Shown: positions 1 to 8,132 of the stretch, piece after piece
Position numbering within the stretch: position 1 is the first letter of the stretch
Layout of the letters: each line of letters opens with the position of its first letter
From: an uncultured Oscillospiraceae bacterium
Lineage (GTDB): Bacteria; Bacillota; Clostridia; Oscillospirales; Oscillospiraceae
Length of the DNA: 37,441 nucleotides
Reading direction: 5' to 3'
NCBI GenBank assembly: GCA_905234625.1
Contig: CAJOIC010000008.1
Coordinates: 1 to 37,441 of the forward strand
Program-made: the position numbers and the translations under genes
The notes under the pieces: model-generated
The model's database searches: none
What the model was told of the DNA's origin: nothing
Seen by the model: the letters and a program-made list of their open reading frames with translations, nothing else

Positions 1-452
1 ATGTTGGCCTGGACGGCGGGGTTGGCCGCGACCCAGTCCTTCAGATAGGCCTTGTAGCCGGCCTCGTCGGCGGTGTAGCCTTCGCCTGCGGGAGCGGCCG
101 CGGGCACGTACTGAGCGGCGAATTCCTCAAAGGTCATGGGGACGCCCTGGTTCAGCATGCCGTTGTAGATCATCTCGGCGGGGAAGTCCACGAAGTTCAT
201 CTCCTCCACCAGGGGCATGAACTCGTCCTCGATCTGCTCGATGGTCATGTTGGAGTTGACCTCCAGCTCGGCCAGCAGCCACTCGTGGATGTAGTCGATG
301 AACGCGTCCTCGACGGAGACGGCCTCGCCGGAGGCCTCCGCGGAGGGCTCGGCGGACGGGTCGGCGGAGGGCTCGCCGGAGGCGAAAGCGCCGACGGACA
401 GGATCATGCAGAGCGCCAGCATGAGCGCCAGGAGCTTGGACAGATTCTTCAT
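1..452 (-). CDS. Secreted protein with Ser-Gly-Glu linker, C-terminal part beyond the window
   Basis: Reading leftwards from the ATG at 452, the frame stays open to the window edge (150 codons). Residues 1-24 form a typical signal peptide (basic MKN start, Leu/Ala-rich core, AFA|SGE cleavage site). The mature N-terminus is a low-complexity linker of SGEPSA/DPSA/EPSA/EASGEA units. An acidic, probably helical region follows (DAFIDYIHEWLLAELE, then an FEEFAAQY segment), and near the edge there is a similar-looking AGYKAYLKDWVAANP segment, suggesting a repeated helical unit. A GGAGG ribosome binding site lies at 462-466. The signal peptide and linker match the two long secreted proteins at 22816 and 27371. 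Its function is unknown; I infer export to the cell surface or medium. Confidence 0.8.
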   Translation of the reverse strand, partial: MKNLSKLLALMLALCMILSVGAFASGEPSADPSAEPSAEASGEAVSVEDAFIDYIHEWLLAELEVNSNMTIEQIEDEFMPLVEEMNFVDFPAEMIYNGMLNQGVPMTFEEFAAQYVPAAAPAGEGYTADEAGYKAYLKDWVAANPAVQAN

Positions 453-508
453 TGTTTTTTCCTCCATTCGATTTCTGTTTTTCCCTGCAAGGGGAATTCC
501 ACATATGT

Positions 509-537
509 AGTATATATTTTAAAAGTTTATCCGTCAA
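509..537 (-). promoter_or_regulatory. Sigma-A promoter of the secreted protein at the window start
   Basis: On the minus strand a TTGACG -35 box (532-537) and a TATACT -10 box (509-514) are separated by 17 bp, about 55 bp ahead of the ATG at 452. Confidence 0.65.
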
Positions 538-558
538 TTAACAAACAGAAATTTTTTC

Positions 559-590
559 AAAAAAACCGTCTTCCCGGAGTGGGAAGACGG
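559..590 (-). terminator. Intrinsic terminator after the CarD gene
   Basis: A perfect 10-bp stem (566-575 with 581-590, 5-nt loop) is followed on the minus strand by a run of seven T, 15 bp after the CarD stop codon. Confidence 0.85.
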
Positions 591-604
591 GGGATATCAC
601 GGGG

Positions 605-1126
605 TCATACGCCGGGACGGAGGTCGATGCTGAGCCTGTCCTCGATGAAGGTCTGGACGCGGTCCCGCTCGATGTCCAGGGCGACGGCCAGCTCTCCGAA
701 GAGGAGGTCCTCCGCCCGCTCCATGTACCGGCGGTCCACCGCGCCGAACTTGAGCTTTGCCTGCTCCCGCTCGCGCTTTTTCTGGTAGGTGGACATGGTC
801 AGACGGAGCAGGTCCATGCAGTCGTGGCTCTCCAGCTCGGCTTTGTAGTGGTTCTCCAGCTGCTGGAGGTTCTGGTTGTGGTAGGCCTGGACATGGATGT
901 TGGGGATCTCGTCGATGAGGGACATGGCCTCGTCCCGGGAGATGACCGGACGGGTGAACACCTTGCCGTTTTCCACAGGGGTCGTGATGGTGCCTGTCTG
1001 GTACAGCGGGGTGAGGACATAATAGAGCTTCTCCGGTTCGTTACGGGCGAATTTCTTTGCGACGATGTCCGTCACGCGGCATACGCCGGTACCTCCGTAT
1101 AGGATAAGCTCTCCCTTCTGATACAA
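605..1126 (-). CDS. CarD/CdnL-family transcription regulator
   Basis: The protein has 173 residues. The N-terminal MYQKGELILYGGTGVCRV region and the following beta-rich part match the RNA-polymerase-interacting domain of CarD/CdnL proteins, which bind the beta subunit and stabilise open promoter complexes. The C-terminal half is helical and basic (KKREREQAKLKFG, then an ERAEDLLFGELAVALDI helix), as in the DNA-contacting CdnL domain. The start is a TTG at 1124-1126, supported by a strong AAGGAGGG site six bases upstream; no ATG in this frame is as well placed. The gene has its own promoter and terminator, so it is probably a single-gene unit. Its targets cannot be seen from the sequence. Confidence 0.88.
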   Translation of the reverse strand: MYQKGELILYGGTGVCRVTDIVAKKFARNEPEKLYYVLTPLYQTGTITTPVENGKVFTRPVISRDEAMSLIDEIPNIHVQAYHNQNLQQLENHYKAELESHDCMDLLRLTMSTYQKKREREQAKLKFGAVDRRYMERAEDLLFGELAVALDIERDRVQTFIEDRLSIDLRPGV

Positions 1127-1133
1127 CTCGATC

Positions 1134-1141
1134 CCTCCTTA
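1134..1141 (-). promoter_or_regulatory. Strong ribosome binding site deciding a TTG start
   Basis: AAGGAGGG read on the minus strand sits six bases before the TTG at 1124-1126 and supports that codon as the CarD start. Confidence 0.75.
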
Positions 1142-1174
1142 GATAAAAAAGGTTATATTACCCTGAATGATAGC

Positions 1175-1203
1175 ATTATAACATAGAAAAAACAAAAATG
1201 TAA
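1175..1203 (-). promoter_or_regulatory. Sigma-A promoter of the CarD gene
   Basis: On the minus strand TTACAT (1198-1203), a 17-bp AT-rich spacer and a perfect TATAAT (1175-1180) precede the gene by about 50 bp. Confidence 0.75.
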
Positions 1204-1243
1204 GTAAAAAATTCCTGCACCGGGGATGTGCTTTTTGCACAAA

Positions 1244-1663
1244 TCAGGTGTTATCGATCCTTTTCCGCTCCCGGACCAGCATCCCCGACACGGTGATATA
1301 CGCCGCCAGGGCGCCCAGCTCGTCCGTTACCGTCACGTCGAAGAGGCAGGTGCGCCGTCCGCAGCGGATCTCCCGGGCTTCGGCGGTGAGGACCGCGCCC
1401 TTGGCCGCCGCCAGGAAGTGGATGTCGGCGGCGGAGGAGATGTATATGTCCCGGTCGAAATTCGACGCCACGCCGAAGGCGAAATCCGCCAGAGTGAACA
1501 CGGCGCCGCCCATGGGCATGCCCAGGGCGTTCCGGTGGGCCCGCGAAAGCTCCAGGGAGCAGCGGGCATAGCCGGGGCCCACCGCGTCGATGACGCAGCC
1601 CACCGTCTCCGCGGCGAAGGTGTTCTTATAAAATACTTTCCGCGCTCTTTCAAGATCCGTCAT
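1244..1663 (-). CDS. PaaI-like hotdog-fold acyl-CoA thioesterase
   Basis: About 139 residues, normal for single-domain PaaI thioesterases. The segment HRNALGMPMGGAVFTLADFA is the family signature (helix entry with GG and Asp), followed by the beta-strand AADIHFLAAAKGAVLTAEA. These enzymes hydrolyse acyl-CoA thioesters, often aromatic or medium-chain ones, in the cytoplasm as tetramers; the substrate here cannot be inferred. An upstream GTG at 1672 is in frame, but the AGAGGTG ribosome binding site overlaps it and is correctly spaced for the ATG at 1661-1663, so I chose the ATG. It runs in the same direction as CarD, but CarD has its own promoter. It is divergent from the DUF4015 gene. Confidence 0.85.
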   Translation of the reverse strand: MTDLERARKVFYKNTFAAETVGCVIDAVGPGYARCSLELSRAHRNALGMPMGGAVFTLADFAFGVASNFDRDIYISSAADIHFLAAAKGAVLTAEAREIRCGRRTCLFDVTVTDELGALAAYITVSGMLVRERKRIDNT

Positions 1664-1815
1664 TGCCGTCACCTCTTTATCAGTTTACCACATCGCCCGC
1701 CGGGGCGCAAACGGGGGGCTTGCCCCACCGGGTTGCACTTTTGCCGCGTCTGTGGTATTTTATCCTGGGCGGAGCCTCCACTTCGGCGGCGTCCGCATGT
1801 GGGGGAGGCGATGCA

Positions 1816-3654
1816 ATGTCTCAAAAAACGACGACCCGCCGTCCCAGACGGATCAAGGTATGGCAGCGGCTTTTCATCACGCTGGGCATCCTGGTCCTGC
1901 TGGGACTGAGCAGCACGCTCTTCAGCGACCTCAGCCAGTCCCGCGGTGAGGACCCTGCCGAGGCGGAGGAGCTGGGCTGGGAGGAGGAGATCTATGCCTA
2001 CGTGGTGGGCGGGGACGGCGAGCTGACGGTCCCGTTCTACAACGAGGCGCTGGCGGAGGACTGGCGCTGCGGCCGCGGCGCGTATGTCCGCCTGGAGAGC
2101 TGGGAGCCCTTCGTGGCGGAAAACGGGGCGAAATACTATCATGTCTTTTACGACGGCCATTACGGCTATATCCGATACGAGAACATCTCCGACGATAAGT
2201 CGGACGTGCTCCAGGAGACCCAGGTCTATGTCCGCACGGCGGTGGATCTGTACAGCGAGCCGGACGGGATCTCCCTTGGGCAGCTGGCCCGCAAGGGGGA
2301 CCTGCTGCGCATCGTGGGCTATGACTACCTCATGCCCAACGGCAAGGTCCATATGTACGAGGTCAAGATGGGCACGGACATCGGCTGGATCCGCTCCGAC
2401 TATGTCACCCTGTCCTACGCCGAGTCCCTGGAGAACTGGAACAACGAGGAGAACGTCTACGCCTACCATGTCCTCCGGGGCGACACCTACGGCGGCGGCG
2501 ACGCGGCGGAGCTGGACTATTGGCCCCATGAGAAGGGAGATTTCTCCGATGCGGGCAACGTCATGCCCGACGCCTGCTACTGCCTGTATGTGTCCATCAA
2601 CAGCTCCACGCCCGCCGATATAGAGCGGTATCTGGAGCTGGCGGAGGGGACGGCCATCAATACCTTCGTCTTCACCATCTATGACGATATGGAGATGGCC
2701 TACGACGCGGAGATCACGGCGCGGTACGGCCTGCTCGACAGCTACTCCGTGAAGAACACCGAGGCGGAGTTTGCCGAGTCCGTGCGCATGGTGCAGGAGG
2801 CGGGGTATTATACCGTGGCCCGCATCACCGCCTTCAACGACTACTATTTCGCCAGGAAATACCCCGAGTGGAGCATCACGGACCACACGGGGAACCCCAT
2901 CACGGTCAACAACTCGTACTGGCCCAGCGTGTACTGCCGGGAGGTCTGGGAGTACAAGGTGGGTCTGGCGGTGGAGACGGTGGAAAAATTCGGCTTCAAC
3001 GAGGTCCAGTTCGACTATGTCCGCTTCCCGGACTATATCATCAACTACGAGCGGGAGGGGACCGTCGATCTCAAGAACACCTATAACGAGTCCAAGGCCC
3101 AGGCCGTGCAGCGGTTTTTGATCTACGCCACCGACATCCTGCATTCCAAGGGGGTCTATGTCTCCGCGGACGTGTTCGGTGAAATCTCCAACGACTATGT
3201 GGCGCCCTACGGCCAGTACTGGCCCGCCATCAGCACGGTGGTGGATGTCATCAGCGGCATGCCCTACCCGGACCACTACACCTCCTATTACGCCGGCGGG
3301 CGGTTGTACCGCTACTATGAGCACCCCTACAATACCCTGTACGATTGGGGCGTCCACGTGGCGCTGCGGCAGGAGGAGACGTCGTCCCCGGCCATCGTCC
3401 GGACGTGGATCCAGACCTGGGACACCCCCACCTACAGCTACGATTCCCTGGCCATCCAGCGGGAGATCCTGGGCCTGTATGACGCGGGGATCACCGGCGG
3501 ATATATCCCCTGGTACGGCAACGGCGACCTTGGCGTGGCAGACAATCTGGAGGGCGCCATAGACTATGACTACTATGCGCTGTACCAGGAGGCCGAGGCC
3601 GCCGGAAAGCTCCTGTCCGACTACATGGGCATCAGCACCGGCGAGGAAAAATAA
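1816..3654 (+). CDS. Membrane-anchored DUF4015 putative glycoside hydrolase
   Basis: 612 residues from the ATG at 1816, which is chosen because GGGGGAGG lies seven bases upstream; the frame is open further upstream without a good start. A basic N-terminus (TTTRRPRRIKVWQR) and one membrane helix (about 16-36) indicate an extracellular protein anchored by its N-terminus. Residues of roughly 125-195 look like a bacterial SH3-like wall-binding domain (YVRTAVDLYSEPDG, then GWIRSDYVTL). The rest, about 245-600, matches the DUF4015 TIM-barrel-like domain, with acidic motifs typical of glycosidases (FNEVQFDYVRFPD, GVYVSADVFGEI). It probably acts on wall or capsule polysaccharide, but activity in this family is not well established. 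A terminator follows. Confidence 0.82.
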   Translation: MSQKTTTRRPRRIKVWQRLFITLGILVLLGLSSTLFSDLSQSRGEDPAEAEELGWEEEIYAYVVGGDGELTVPFYNEALAEDWRCGRGAYVRLESWEPFVAENGAKYYHVFYDGHYGYIRYENISDDKSDVLQETQVYVRTAVDLYSEPDGISLGQLARKGDLLRIVGYDYLMPNGKVHMYEVKMGTDIGWIRSDYVTLSYAESLENWNNEENVYAYHVLRGDTYGGGDAAELDYWPHEKGDFSDAGNVMPDACYCLYVSINSSTPADIERYLELAEGTAINTFVFTIYDDMEMAYDAEITARYGLLDSYSVKNTEAEFAESVRMVQEAGYYTVARITAFNDYYFARKYPEWSITDHTGNPITVNNSYWPSVYCREVWEYKVGLAVETVEKFGFNEVQFDYVRFPDYIINYEREGTVDLKNTYNESKAQAVQRFLIYATDILHSKGVYVSADVFGEISNDYVAPYGQYWPAISTVVDVISGMPYPDHYTSYYAGGRLYRYYEHPYNTLYDWGVHVALRQEETSSPAIVRTWIQTWDTPTYSYDSLAIQREILGLYDAGITGGYIPWYGNGDLGVADNLEGAIDYDYYALYQEAEAAGKLLSDYMGISTGEEK

Positions 3655-3695
3655 AAGACCGGCCCCAGGCAGAGGCCAGATCCCATGATAAACCG

Positions 3696-3733
3696 AGGAG
3701 CCGACGCGAAAGCGTCGGCTCCTGTTTTGGTTT
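3696..3733 (+). terminator. Intrinsic terminator after the DUF4015 gene
   Basis: A perfect 12-bp GC-rich stem (3696-3707 with 3712-3723) with a GAAA loop is followed by GTTTTGGTTT. Confidence 0.85.
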
Positions 3734-3736
3734 CGA

Positions 3737-3776
3737 TAAAAGGACGGCGGCGGAGCAAAGGAAAACCGTCGCCGCC
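3737..3776 (-). terminator. Possible terminator of the PKTG surface protein gene
   Basis: On the minus strand a GC-rich imperfect hairpin (about ten pairs with one bulge and one mismatch) is followed by TTTTATC, 20 bp after the stop codon at 3796. Confidence 0.4.
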
Positions 3777-3795
3777 CCGGGTTGAGGGGGCTGTG

Positions 3796-5058
3796 TCAAT
3801 ATCCCTTCCGCTTCCGCGTCAGCACGGCGCCGAGGCACAGGGAGGAGCCGATCAGCACCGCCGTCCAGAGGAGGACGCCGCTGTCGTCCCCGGTCTTGGG
3901 GGCGGAGGGAGTCTTGGGGCTCTGGGCGGGAGCTGTTTTGGTGTCGGCGGCCTTCTTATGGATGGTGAAGTCCGTGGAAGCCTCGCCGTTTGTGTACATG
4001 ACGGTCAGGGTGTGCTTTCCTTCGGCCAGGGTGGATAGATAGGAGGCCTTGAGATTCACGATGGTGCTGCCGGAGGCGCTGGTGTAGTTCTCCGGGTCGA
4101 GCAGGGCGCCGTCCACCTTGACGCCGGTGAACAGGGCGTAATCCCCGCTGGCGCGGAAGTACAGATCGGAGCCGCCCTCTGTCCAAGAGCCGTTTTCGCC
4201 CTCCAGGATAACATATTCGACCGGAGCGGGCTCTGTCTCGGGGATAAAGGTCAGCGTGCCGCTCAGCTTATAGGTCTGATGCTTATCTAAGATGGTTTCG
4301 ATCGTGATGGAGCCGCCTGCAGCATACGCATTATCCAACTCGTCCAGATCGCCGACGAGGATCACGTCGCTGTCGGGGTCGGTGGGGGCGGTTTGGGTTA
4401 TTTCGTCATGCACATCATAATAATAGACCAACTCCCCGGAAATGTCGATACTCTGGACGGAGCCCAGCGTGTCCGCCCAGGCGCGGATCTGCTCCTCATA
4501 GTCGGCGATGACGGCGGCGACGGACTTGTCCGTGACATCGCCGTCAATTTCCTCCGAAGTAAGGGTCGTGAATGTGACGGTCTTGCCGGTAACGGCATTT
4601 GTCGCGGTCGCTTCCGCGATCACGGTCGTATGATAGTATGTAGTTATTTTGCGTATGATATCGTCCTGGCCTTCGTCGGCCTCCGTAACATGAGCCTCCA
4701 CGCGATAGAAGGTCTCCTTGCCGTAGTCCCCGGAGGCGATATGCGTCCGGGTGTAATCGTCGTTCACGCCATACGCCCCGGTGAGATAGTCCGAGTCGCC
4801 GATCAGCACGGCGTCCTCGGCCTCGACGTCCTCCGTCTGCTCGCCGGCAGAGACGGGCTCCTCTGTCTGCTCCTCCGTCTGGAGGGGGGCGGGTACGGCC
4901 TCCTCTGGCTGCTCCTCCGACAGGAGGGGAGCGGGTACGGGCTCCTCCGTCTGTTCCGCCGCAAGCCCGTCGGCCTCCGGGGCGTCGGTGAACGCCGAGA
5001 CGCAGACCATGCCGGCCAGCATGCAGAGGATCAGTAATAACGCGCCAAATCTTTTCAT
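3796..5058 (-). CDS. Cell-wall-anchored surface protein with PKTG sorting signal
   Basis: 420 residues from the ATG at 5056-5058, preceded by AAAGGAG; the frame is open further upstream, but only this start gives a signal peptide (MKRFGALLLILCMLAG, cleavage near VSA). The mature N-terminus has three imperfect repeats of the type TEEPVPAPLLSEEQ, a Glu/Pro-rich stalk. The middle is beta-rich and unrecognised. Residues of about 285-370 form an Ig-like unit of the kind found in clostridial surface proteins (ASGDYALFTGVKVDGALL, NYTSASGSTIVNLK, YLSTLAEGKHTLTV), resembling X2 modules. The C-terminus is a sortase signal: APKTGDDS, a hydrophobic helix and the basic tail RKRKGY. It should be linked to peptidoglycan by a sortase not encoded in this window. 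The ligand is unknown. Confidence 0.85.
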   Translation of the reverse strand: MKRFGALLLILCMLAGMVCVSAFTDAPEADGLAAEQTEEPVPAPLLSEEQPEEAVPAPLQTEEQTEEPVSAGEQTEDVEAEDAVLIGDSDYLTGAYGVNDDYTRTHIASGDYGKETFYRVEAHVTEADEGQDDIIRKITTYYHTTVIAEATATNAVTGKTVTFTTLTSEEIDGDVTDKSVAAVIADYEEQIRAWADTLGSVQSIDISGELVYYYDVHDEITQTAPTDPDSDVILVGDLDELDNAYAAGGSITIETILDKHQTYKLSGTLTFIPETEPAPVEYVILEGENGSWTEGGSDLYFRASGDYALFTGVKVDGALLDPENYTSASGSTIVNLKASYLSTLAEGKHTLTVMYTNGEASTDFTIHKKAADTKTAPAQSPKTPSAPKTGDDSGVLLWTAVLIGSSLCLGAVLTRKRKGY

Positions 5059-5106
5059 GGGTGATCGCTCCTTTCCCGCTCTCCGGCGGGGATCGTTGAT
5101 AAAAGC

Positions 5107-5135
5107 ATTATAAGCGAGAAAAACACCGCCTTCAA
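5107..5135 (-). promoter_or_regulatory. Promoter of the PKTG surface protein gene
   Basis: On the minus strand TTGAAG (5130-5135), a 17-bp spacer and a perfect TATAAT (5107-5112) lie about 50 bp before the start codon. Confidence 0.7.
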
Positions 5136-5181
5136 GCCGATTCCGGCATTTGACACATCTGTGCTTTTTTGAGGAATTCCG

Positions 5182-5210
5182 GTGCAATTTCCATGCTGAT
5201 GCGGTATGAT
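5182..5210 (+). promoter_or_regulatory. Possible promoter of the double-HTH regulator
   Basis: GTGCAA (5182-5187) and TATGAT (5205-5210) are separated by 17 bp, about 45 bp before the ATG at 5255. The -35 box is poor, as expected for an activated or weak promoter. Confidence 0.4.
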
Positions 5211-5254
5211 AACGATGATAGTGACGGCGATCATGTTCGTGAAGGGGGCAGCCT

Positions 5255-7000
5255 ATGACATTTCAGGAGACGCTGAACAGCTATATGACACGGATCGGCT
5301 GTACAGGCAAGGAGCTGGCCTCAGCCAGCGGCGTGGCCCCGTCCGTCGTCAGCCGCTACCGCACCGGCATCCACTCCCCGGACATGGACGGCGAGCAATG
5401 GCGGAAGCTGGCGGAGGGCCTGGCCGCGCTGGCGGAGGAACGGGGCGTGCGGGAGCTTGCCCGGGAGGAGATCGAGGACGGACTGCGTCAGGCGCTGCTG
5501 TCGGAGGGAGAGCAGGCGGAGCGGGACAGGAGCGTGTTCCACCAAAACCTGAACGCGCTGCTGGACGACTTTGAGGTCGGCAATACGGAGCTTGCGCAGT
5601 TTCTGCGCTTCGACCGCTCCCACATCGTCCGCATCCGCGCGGGGGAGAGGGCGCCCAGGGACATGGGCTCCTTTTCTCTGAGCGTAGGGTATCATATCGT
5701 CCGAAAATGCCGCGGCGCCGAAGACCTGGCCCGGCTGTCGGCCTTTCTCGGGGCGGATCTGCGCCCCGACGCCCCGGAACAGGAATACGCCGGCGCTGTG
5801 GCCCGATATCTGATGCCAAACAGCGAGCCGCCCAGCACCGGGAGCATCGTCACGCTCCTGCGGAAGATGGACGAGTTCGACCTGGACGAGTATATCCGCG
5901 TCATCCATTTTGATAAGATGAAGGTGCCCACCGCGCCGATCCAGCTCCCCTCCTCCCATGTGTATACGGGGCTCAAGGAGCTGATGGACGCCCAGTTGGA
6001 TTTCCTCAAGACCACCGTGCTCTCCCGTTCGGATGAGGATGTGACGATGTACAGCGACCTGCCCATGACGGAGATGTCCCGGGACGCGAAATTCCCGAAG
6101 AACTGGATGCTTGGCATGGCGGCCATGCTCAAAAAGGGACTTCGGCTGAACATGATCCATGATGTGGAACGGCCTCTCCATGAGATGATGCTGGGGCTGG
6201 AGAGCTATATCCCCATGTACATGACGGGACAGATCTCTCCCTATTATCTGCCGGGGAAACAGAACAGCGTGTTCCGGCACATGCTCTGGGTGTCGGGGGA
6301 CGCCGCCCTGCAGGGGGAGTGCGTGGCCGATCATATCAGGGAGGGGCGGATGTATCTCACCAGCCGCAGGAGCGAGGTGGCTGGCTTCCGGGTGCAGGCC
6401 GGGCAGCTGCTGGACCAGGCCGCCCCCCTCATGGAGATCTACGGGATCGAGAGACAGGCGGCCTTCCGACGGTTTCGAAGCAGGGAGAAGAACGGAACGG
6501 GTCCCCGGCGCTCGATCCTCTCCATGCTTCCCGTCTATACCCTTTCCGAGGAGCTGGCGGCGTGCATCCTGGACAGGAACGGGGTCCCGGAGCCGGAGCG
6601 GGAGGTGCTGATGGAGCATATCCGGGAGGAACGACAGCGGATGGAGGCCGTTCTGAAGCACAGTACCGTCAGCGACACCCTGCCGGAGATCGCCGCAGAC
6701 GAATACAGCAGATGGCCCATGAGCCTGCCCCTGGCGGATATCTTCTACCAGGGCGAGATCCGGCTGACCTACGAGGAATACGCGGAGCATCTTGCCCTGT
6801 GCGACGCCTTCGCCGAGACCCACCCGGGCTATACCTGTCTCCGGGACAGGAGTGCGCCCTTCCGGAATATCCAGATCGTGATCCTGGAAGGGGAACGGGC
6901 GGTCATTTCCAAGAACAAATCCCCGGCGATCCATTTCGTGATACGGCATCCCCGGCTGGTAGAGGCCATCGAAAACATGGTCATGCCCATCACGGACTGA
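5255..7000 (+). CDS. Large XRE-type DNA-binding protein of unknown role
   Basis: 581 residues, with a GGGGGC ribosome binding site before the ATG. Residues 1-60 form a lambda-repressor-like HTH (YMTRIGCTGKELASASGV, APSVVSRYRTG). A second region of about 95-155 (FEVGNTELAQFLRFDRSHI, then VRIRAGERAPRDMG) also looks like an XRE HTH. The remaining 400 residues are mostly helical and I do not recognise them as a known sensor domain; there is no membrane segment. The layout resembles cytoplasmic regulators in which two HTH units precede a large sensing domain. It is divergent from the PKTG surface protein with only 196 bp between them, so it may control that gene. The specific role is unknown. Confidence 0.75.
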   Translation: MTFQETLNSYMTRIGCTGKELASASGVAPSVVSRYRTGIHSPDMDGEQWRKLAEGLAALAEERGVRELAREEIEDGLRQALLSEGEQAERDRSVFHQNLNALLDDFEVGNTELAQFLRFDRSHIVRIRAGERAPRDMGSFSLSVGYHIVRKCRGAEDLARLSAFLGADLRPDAPEQEYAGAVARYLMPNSEPPSTGSIVTLLRKMDEFDLDEYIRVIHFDKMKVPTAPIQLPSSHVYTGLKELMDAQLDFLKTTVLSRSDEDVTMYSDLPMTEMSRDAKFPKNWMLGMAAMLKKGLRLNMIHDVERPLHEMMLGLESYIPMYMTGQISPYYLPGKQNSVFRHMLWVSGDAALQGECVADHIREGRMYLTSRRSEVAGFRVQAGQLLDQAAPLMEIYGIERQAAFRRFRSREKNGTGPRRSILSMLPVYTLSEELAACILDRNGVPEPEREVLMEHIREERQRMEAVLKHSTVSDTLPEIAADEYSRWPMSLPLADIFYQGEIRLTYEEYAEHLALCDAFAETHPGYTCLRDRSAPFRNIQIVILEGERAVISKNKSPAIHFVIRHPRLVEAIENMVMPITD

Positions 7001-7008
7001 TCCGCCAT

Positions 7009-7059
7009 ACCGCAAAAACGAAGGATCCGGGCCATCTCCCGCAGGAGAAGGCCCGGATC
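7009..7059 (-). terminator. Terminator of the desulfurase-azlCD unit, possibly bidirectional
   Basis: A perfect 10-bp stem (7024-7033 with 7050-7059) sits between convergent genes. On the minus strand it is followed by CTTCGTTTTTGCGG, so it best ends the azlD transcript; it may also end the regulator transcript on the plus strand. Confidence 0.75.
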
Positions 7060-7077
7060 GGCTTTGACGACGCGGAG

Positions 7078-7392
7078 TTACCGGAACACGGTCTGCACCA
7101 GCAGCATATACACCGCCGTTCCGGCCAGGATGCTGACGAGGGAGTTGCGCTTCCAGATCTGGAGCCCCGCCACGCAGGCCGCGGCTATGAGCTCCGGCGC
7201 GCCGAAGGGGGACGCCGCGAAGGACACGCTCCTGAGGCAGTAGATCACCAGCATACCGATGATGGCGGGGGGCAGCACCTTTCCGAGATAGGTGACGTAC
7301 TTGGGCGTGCGCTCCCGGAAGATGAGGAAGGGCAGGAAGCGGAGCAGGACGGTGACTGCCGCCATGACCGCCACGAGAACAGCGCTTTTCAT
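7078..7392 (-). CDS. azlD: AzlD-family membrane protein, small subunit of AzlCD exporter
   Basis: 104 residues with four hydrophobic helices, the usual size of AzlD. The segments LRFLPFLIFRERTPKYVTYL and LGKVLPPAIIGMLVIYCL are family hallmarks. AzlCD pairs export branched-chain amino acids (and analogues) from the cytoplasm. The ATG at 7390-7392 overlaps the azlC stop codon by four bases (ATGA), so the two are translationally coupled. It is the last gene of a unit headed by a selenium-type cysteine desulfurase and is followed by a terminator. The substrate is not determined by the sequence. Confidence 0.88.
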   Translation of the reverse strand: MKSAVLVAVMAAVTVLLRFLPFLIFRERTPKYVTYLGKVLPPAIIGMLVIYCLRSVSFAASPFGAPELIAAACVAGLQIWKRNSLVSILAGTAVYMLLVQTVFR

Positions 7393-8081
7393 GGTGCCTC
7401 CGTCGCCTCCTCCCGTCCCCGGAGCAGGGTGAGTACCAGCGTGATGAGCAGCATCGTCGGGATCAGGAAGCGGTCCGGCCCGAAGACGATGAGGCACAAA
7501 AGCGAGCTGCCGATGCCCGTGAGGGCCGGGATGTGGTCGCGGCTTGTCAGCCACTGCTCCGTGAAGGACGCGATGAACAGGGCCGTCATGGAGAACTCGA
7601 TGCCCTCCGTGGAGAAGGGAAGAACGGCCCCCAACAGACTTCCGATGACGCTGCCGGCGACCCAATAGCAGTGATTGAACAGGGACACAAGGAACCGGTA
7701 AAGGCCCGGGTCCGTGTCCCGGGGGACGGCGCCGTCACACAGGAGGGAGTAGGTCTCGTCCGTCAGGGCGAAGATCAGATAGGGCTTGTATACCCCCGTG
7801 TCCTTGTATCGATCGATCATGGAGATGCTGTAAAACAGGTGCCGGGCGTTCACCGTGAGGGTGGTGAGGGCCGCGGTGAGGACAGAGGCGCCTCCCGCGA
7901 TGAGCCCGATGCCCACGTACTGCATGGAGCCCGCGTAGATGAGGGTACTCATGGCAAAGGCCCAAAGCACGCTGTAGCCCGCATTCCTGAGAAGGATACC
8001 GAAGCCGATGCCCAGCACGATATACCCCGCCATCACCGGCAGAGATCTATAAAAAGCCAGCTTTGCCGTTCTGCGATTCAT
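7389..8081 (-). CDS. azlC: AzlC-family amino acid exporter, large subunit
   Basis: About 230 residues, normal for AzlC, with six or so membrane helices. Recognisable motifs are the N-terminal LPVMAGYIVLGIGFGILL, then STLIYAGSMQYV and TLTVNARHLFYSISM. It forms the branched-chain amino acid export system with AzlD. Two ATGs are possible: at 8090 the GGGGGC ribosome binding site is only one base away, so I prefer the ATG at 8079-8081, with ten bases of spacing. Only 42-51 bp separate it from the desulfurase gene upstream, with no promoter or terminator visible, so it is probably co-transcribed. Why an amino acid exporter joins a selenium gene is discussed under findings. Confidence 0.88.
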   Translation of the reverse strand: MNRRTAKLAFYRSLPVMAGYIVLGIGFGILLRNAGYSVLWAFAMSTLIYAGSMQYVGIGLIAGGASVLTAALTTLTVNARHLFYSISMIDRYKDTGVYKPYLIFALTDETYSLLCDGAVPRDTDPGLYRFLVSLFNHCYWVAGSVIGSLLGAVLPFSTEGIEFSMTALFIASFTEQWLTSRDHIPALTGIGSSLLCLIVFGPDRFLIPTMLLITLVLTLLRGREEATEAP

Positions 8082-8132
8082 GTGAAGCATGCCCCCTTTC
8101 CGGGTCCGGCTTACCGGACCGGATCATGACCA

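Noticed and set aside
1207-1243. A GTGC-AAAAA-GCAC hairpin after the thioesterase gene as a terminator
   Set aside because: The stem is only four or five base pairs and overlaps the approach to the CarD promoter; too weak to call.
5153-5158. A perfect TTGACA in the gap before the double-HTH regulator
   Set aside because: No -10 box lies 16-19 bp downstream on the plus strand, so the GTGCAA/TATGAT pair further on was preferred.
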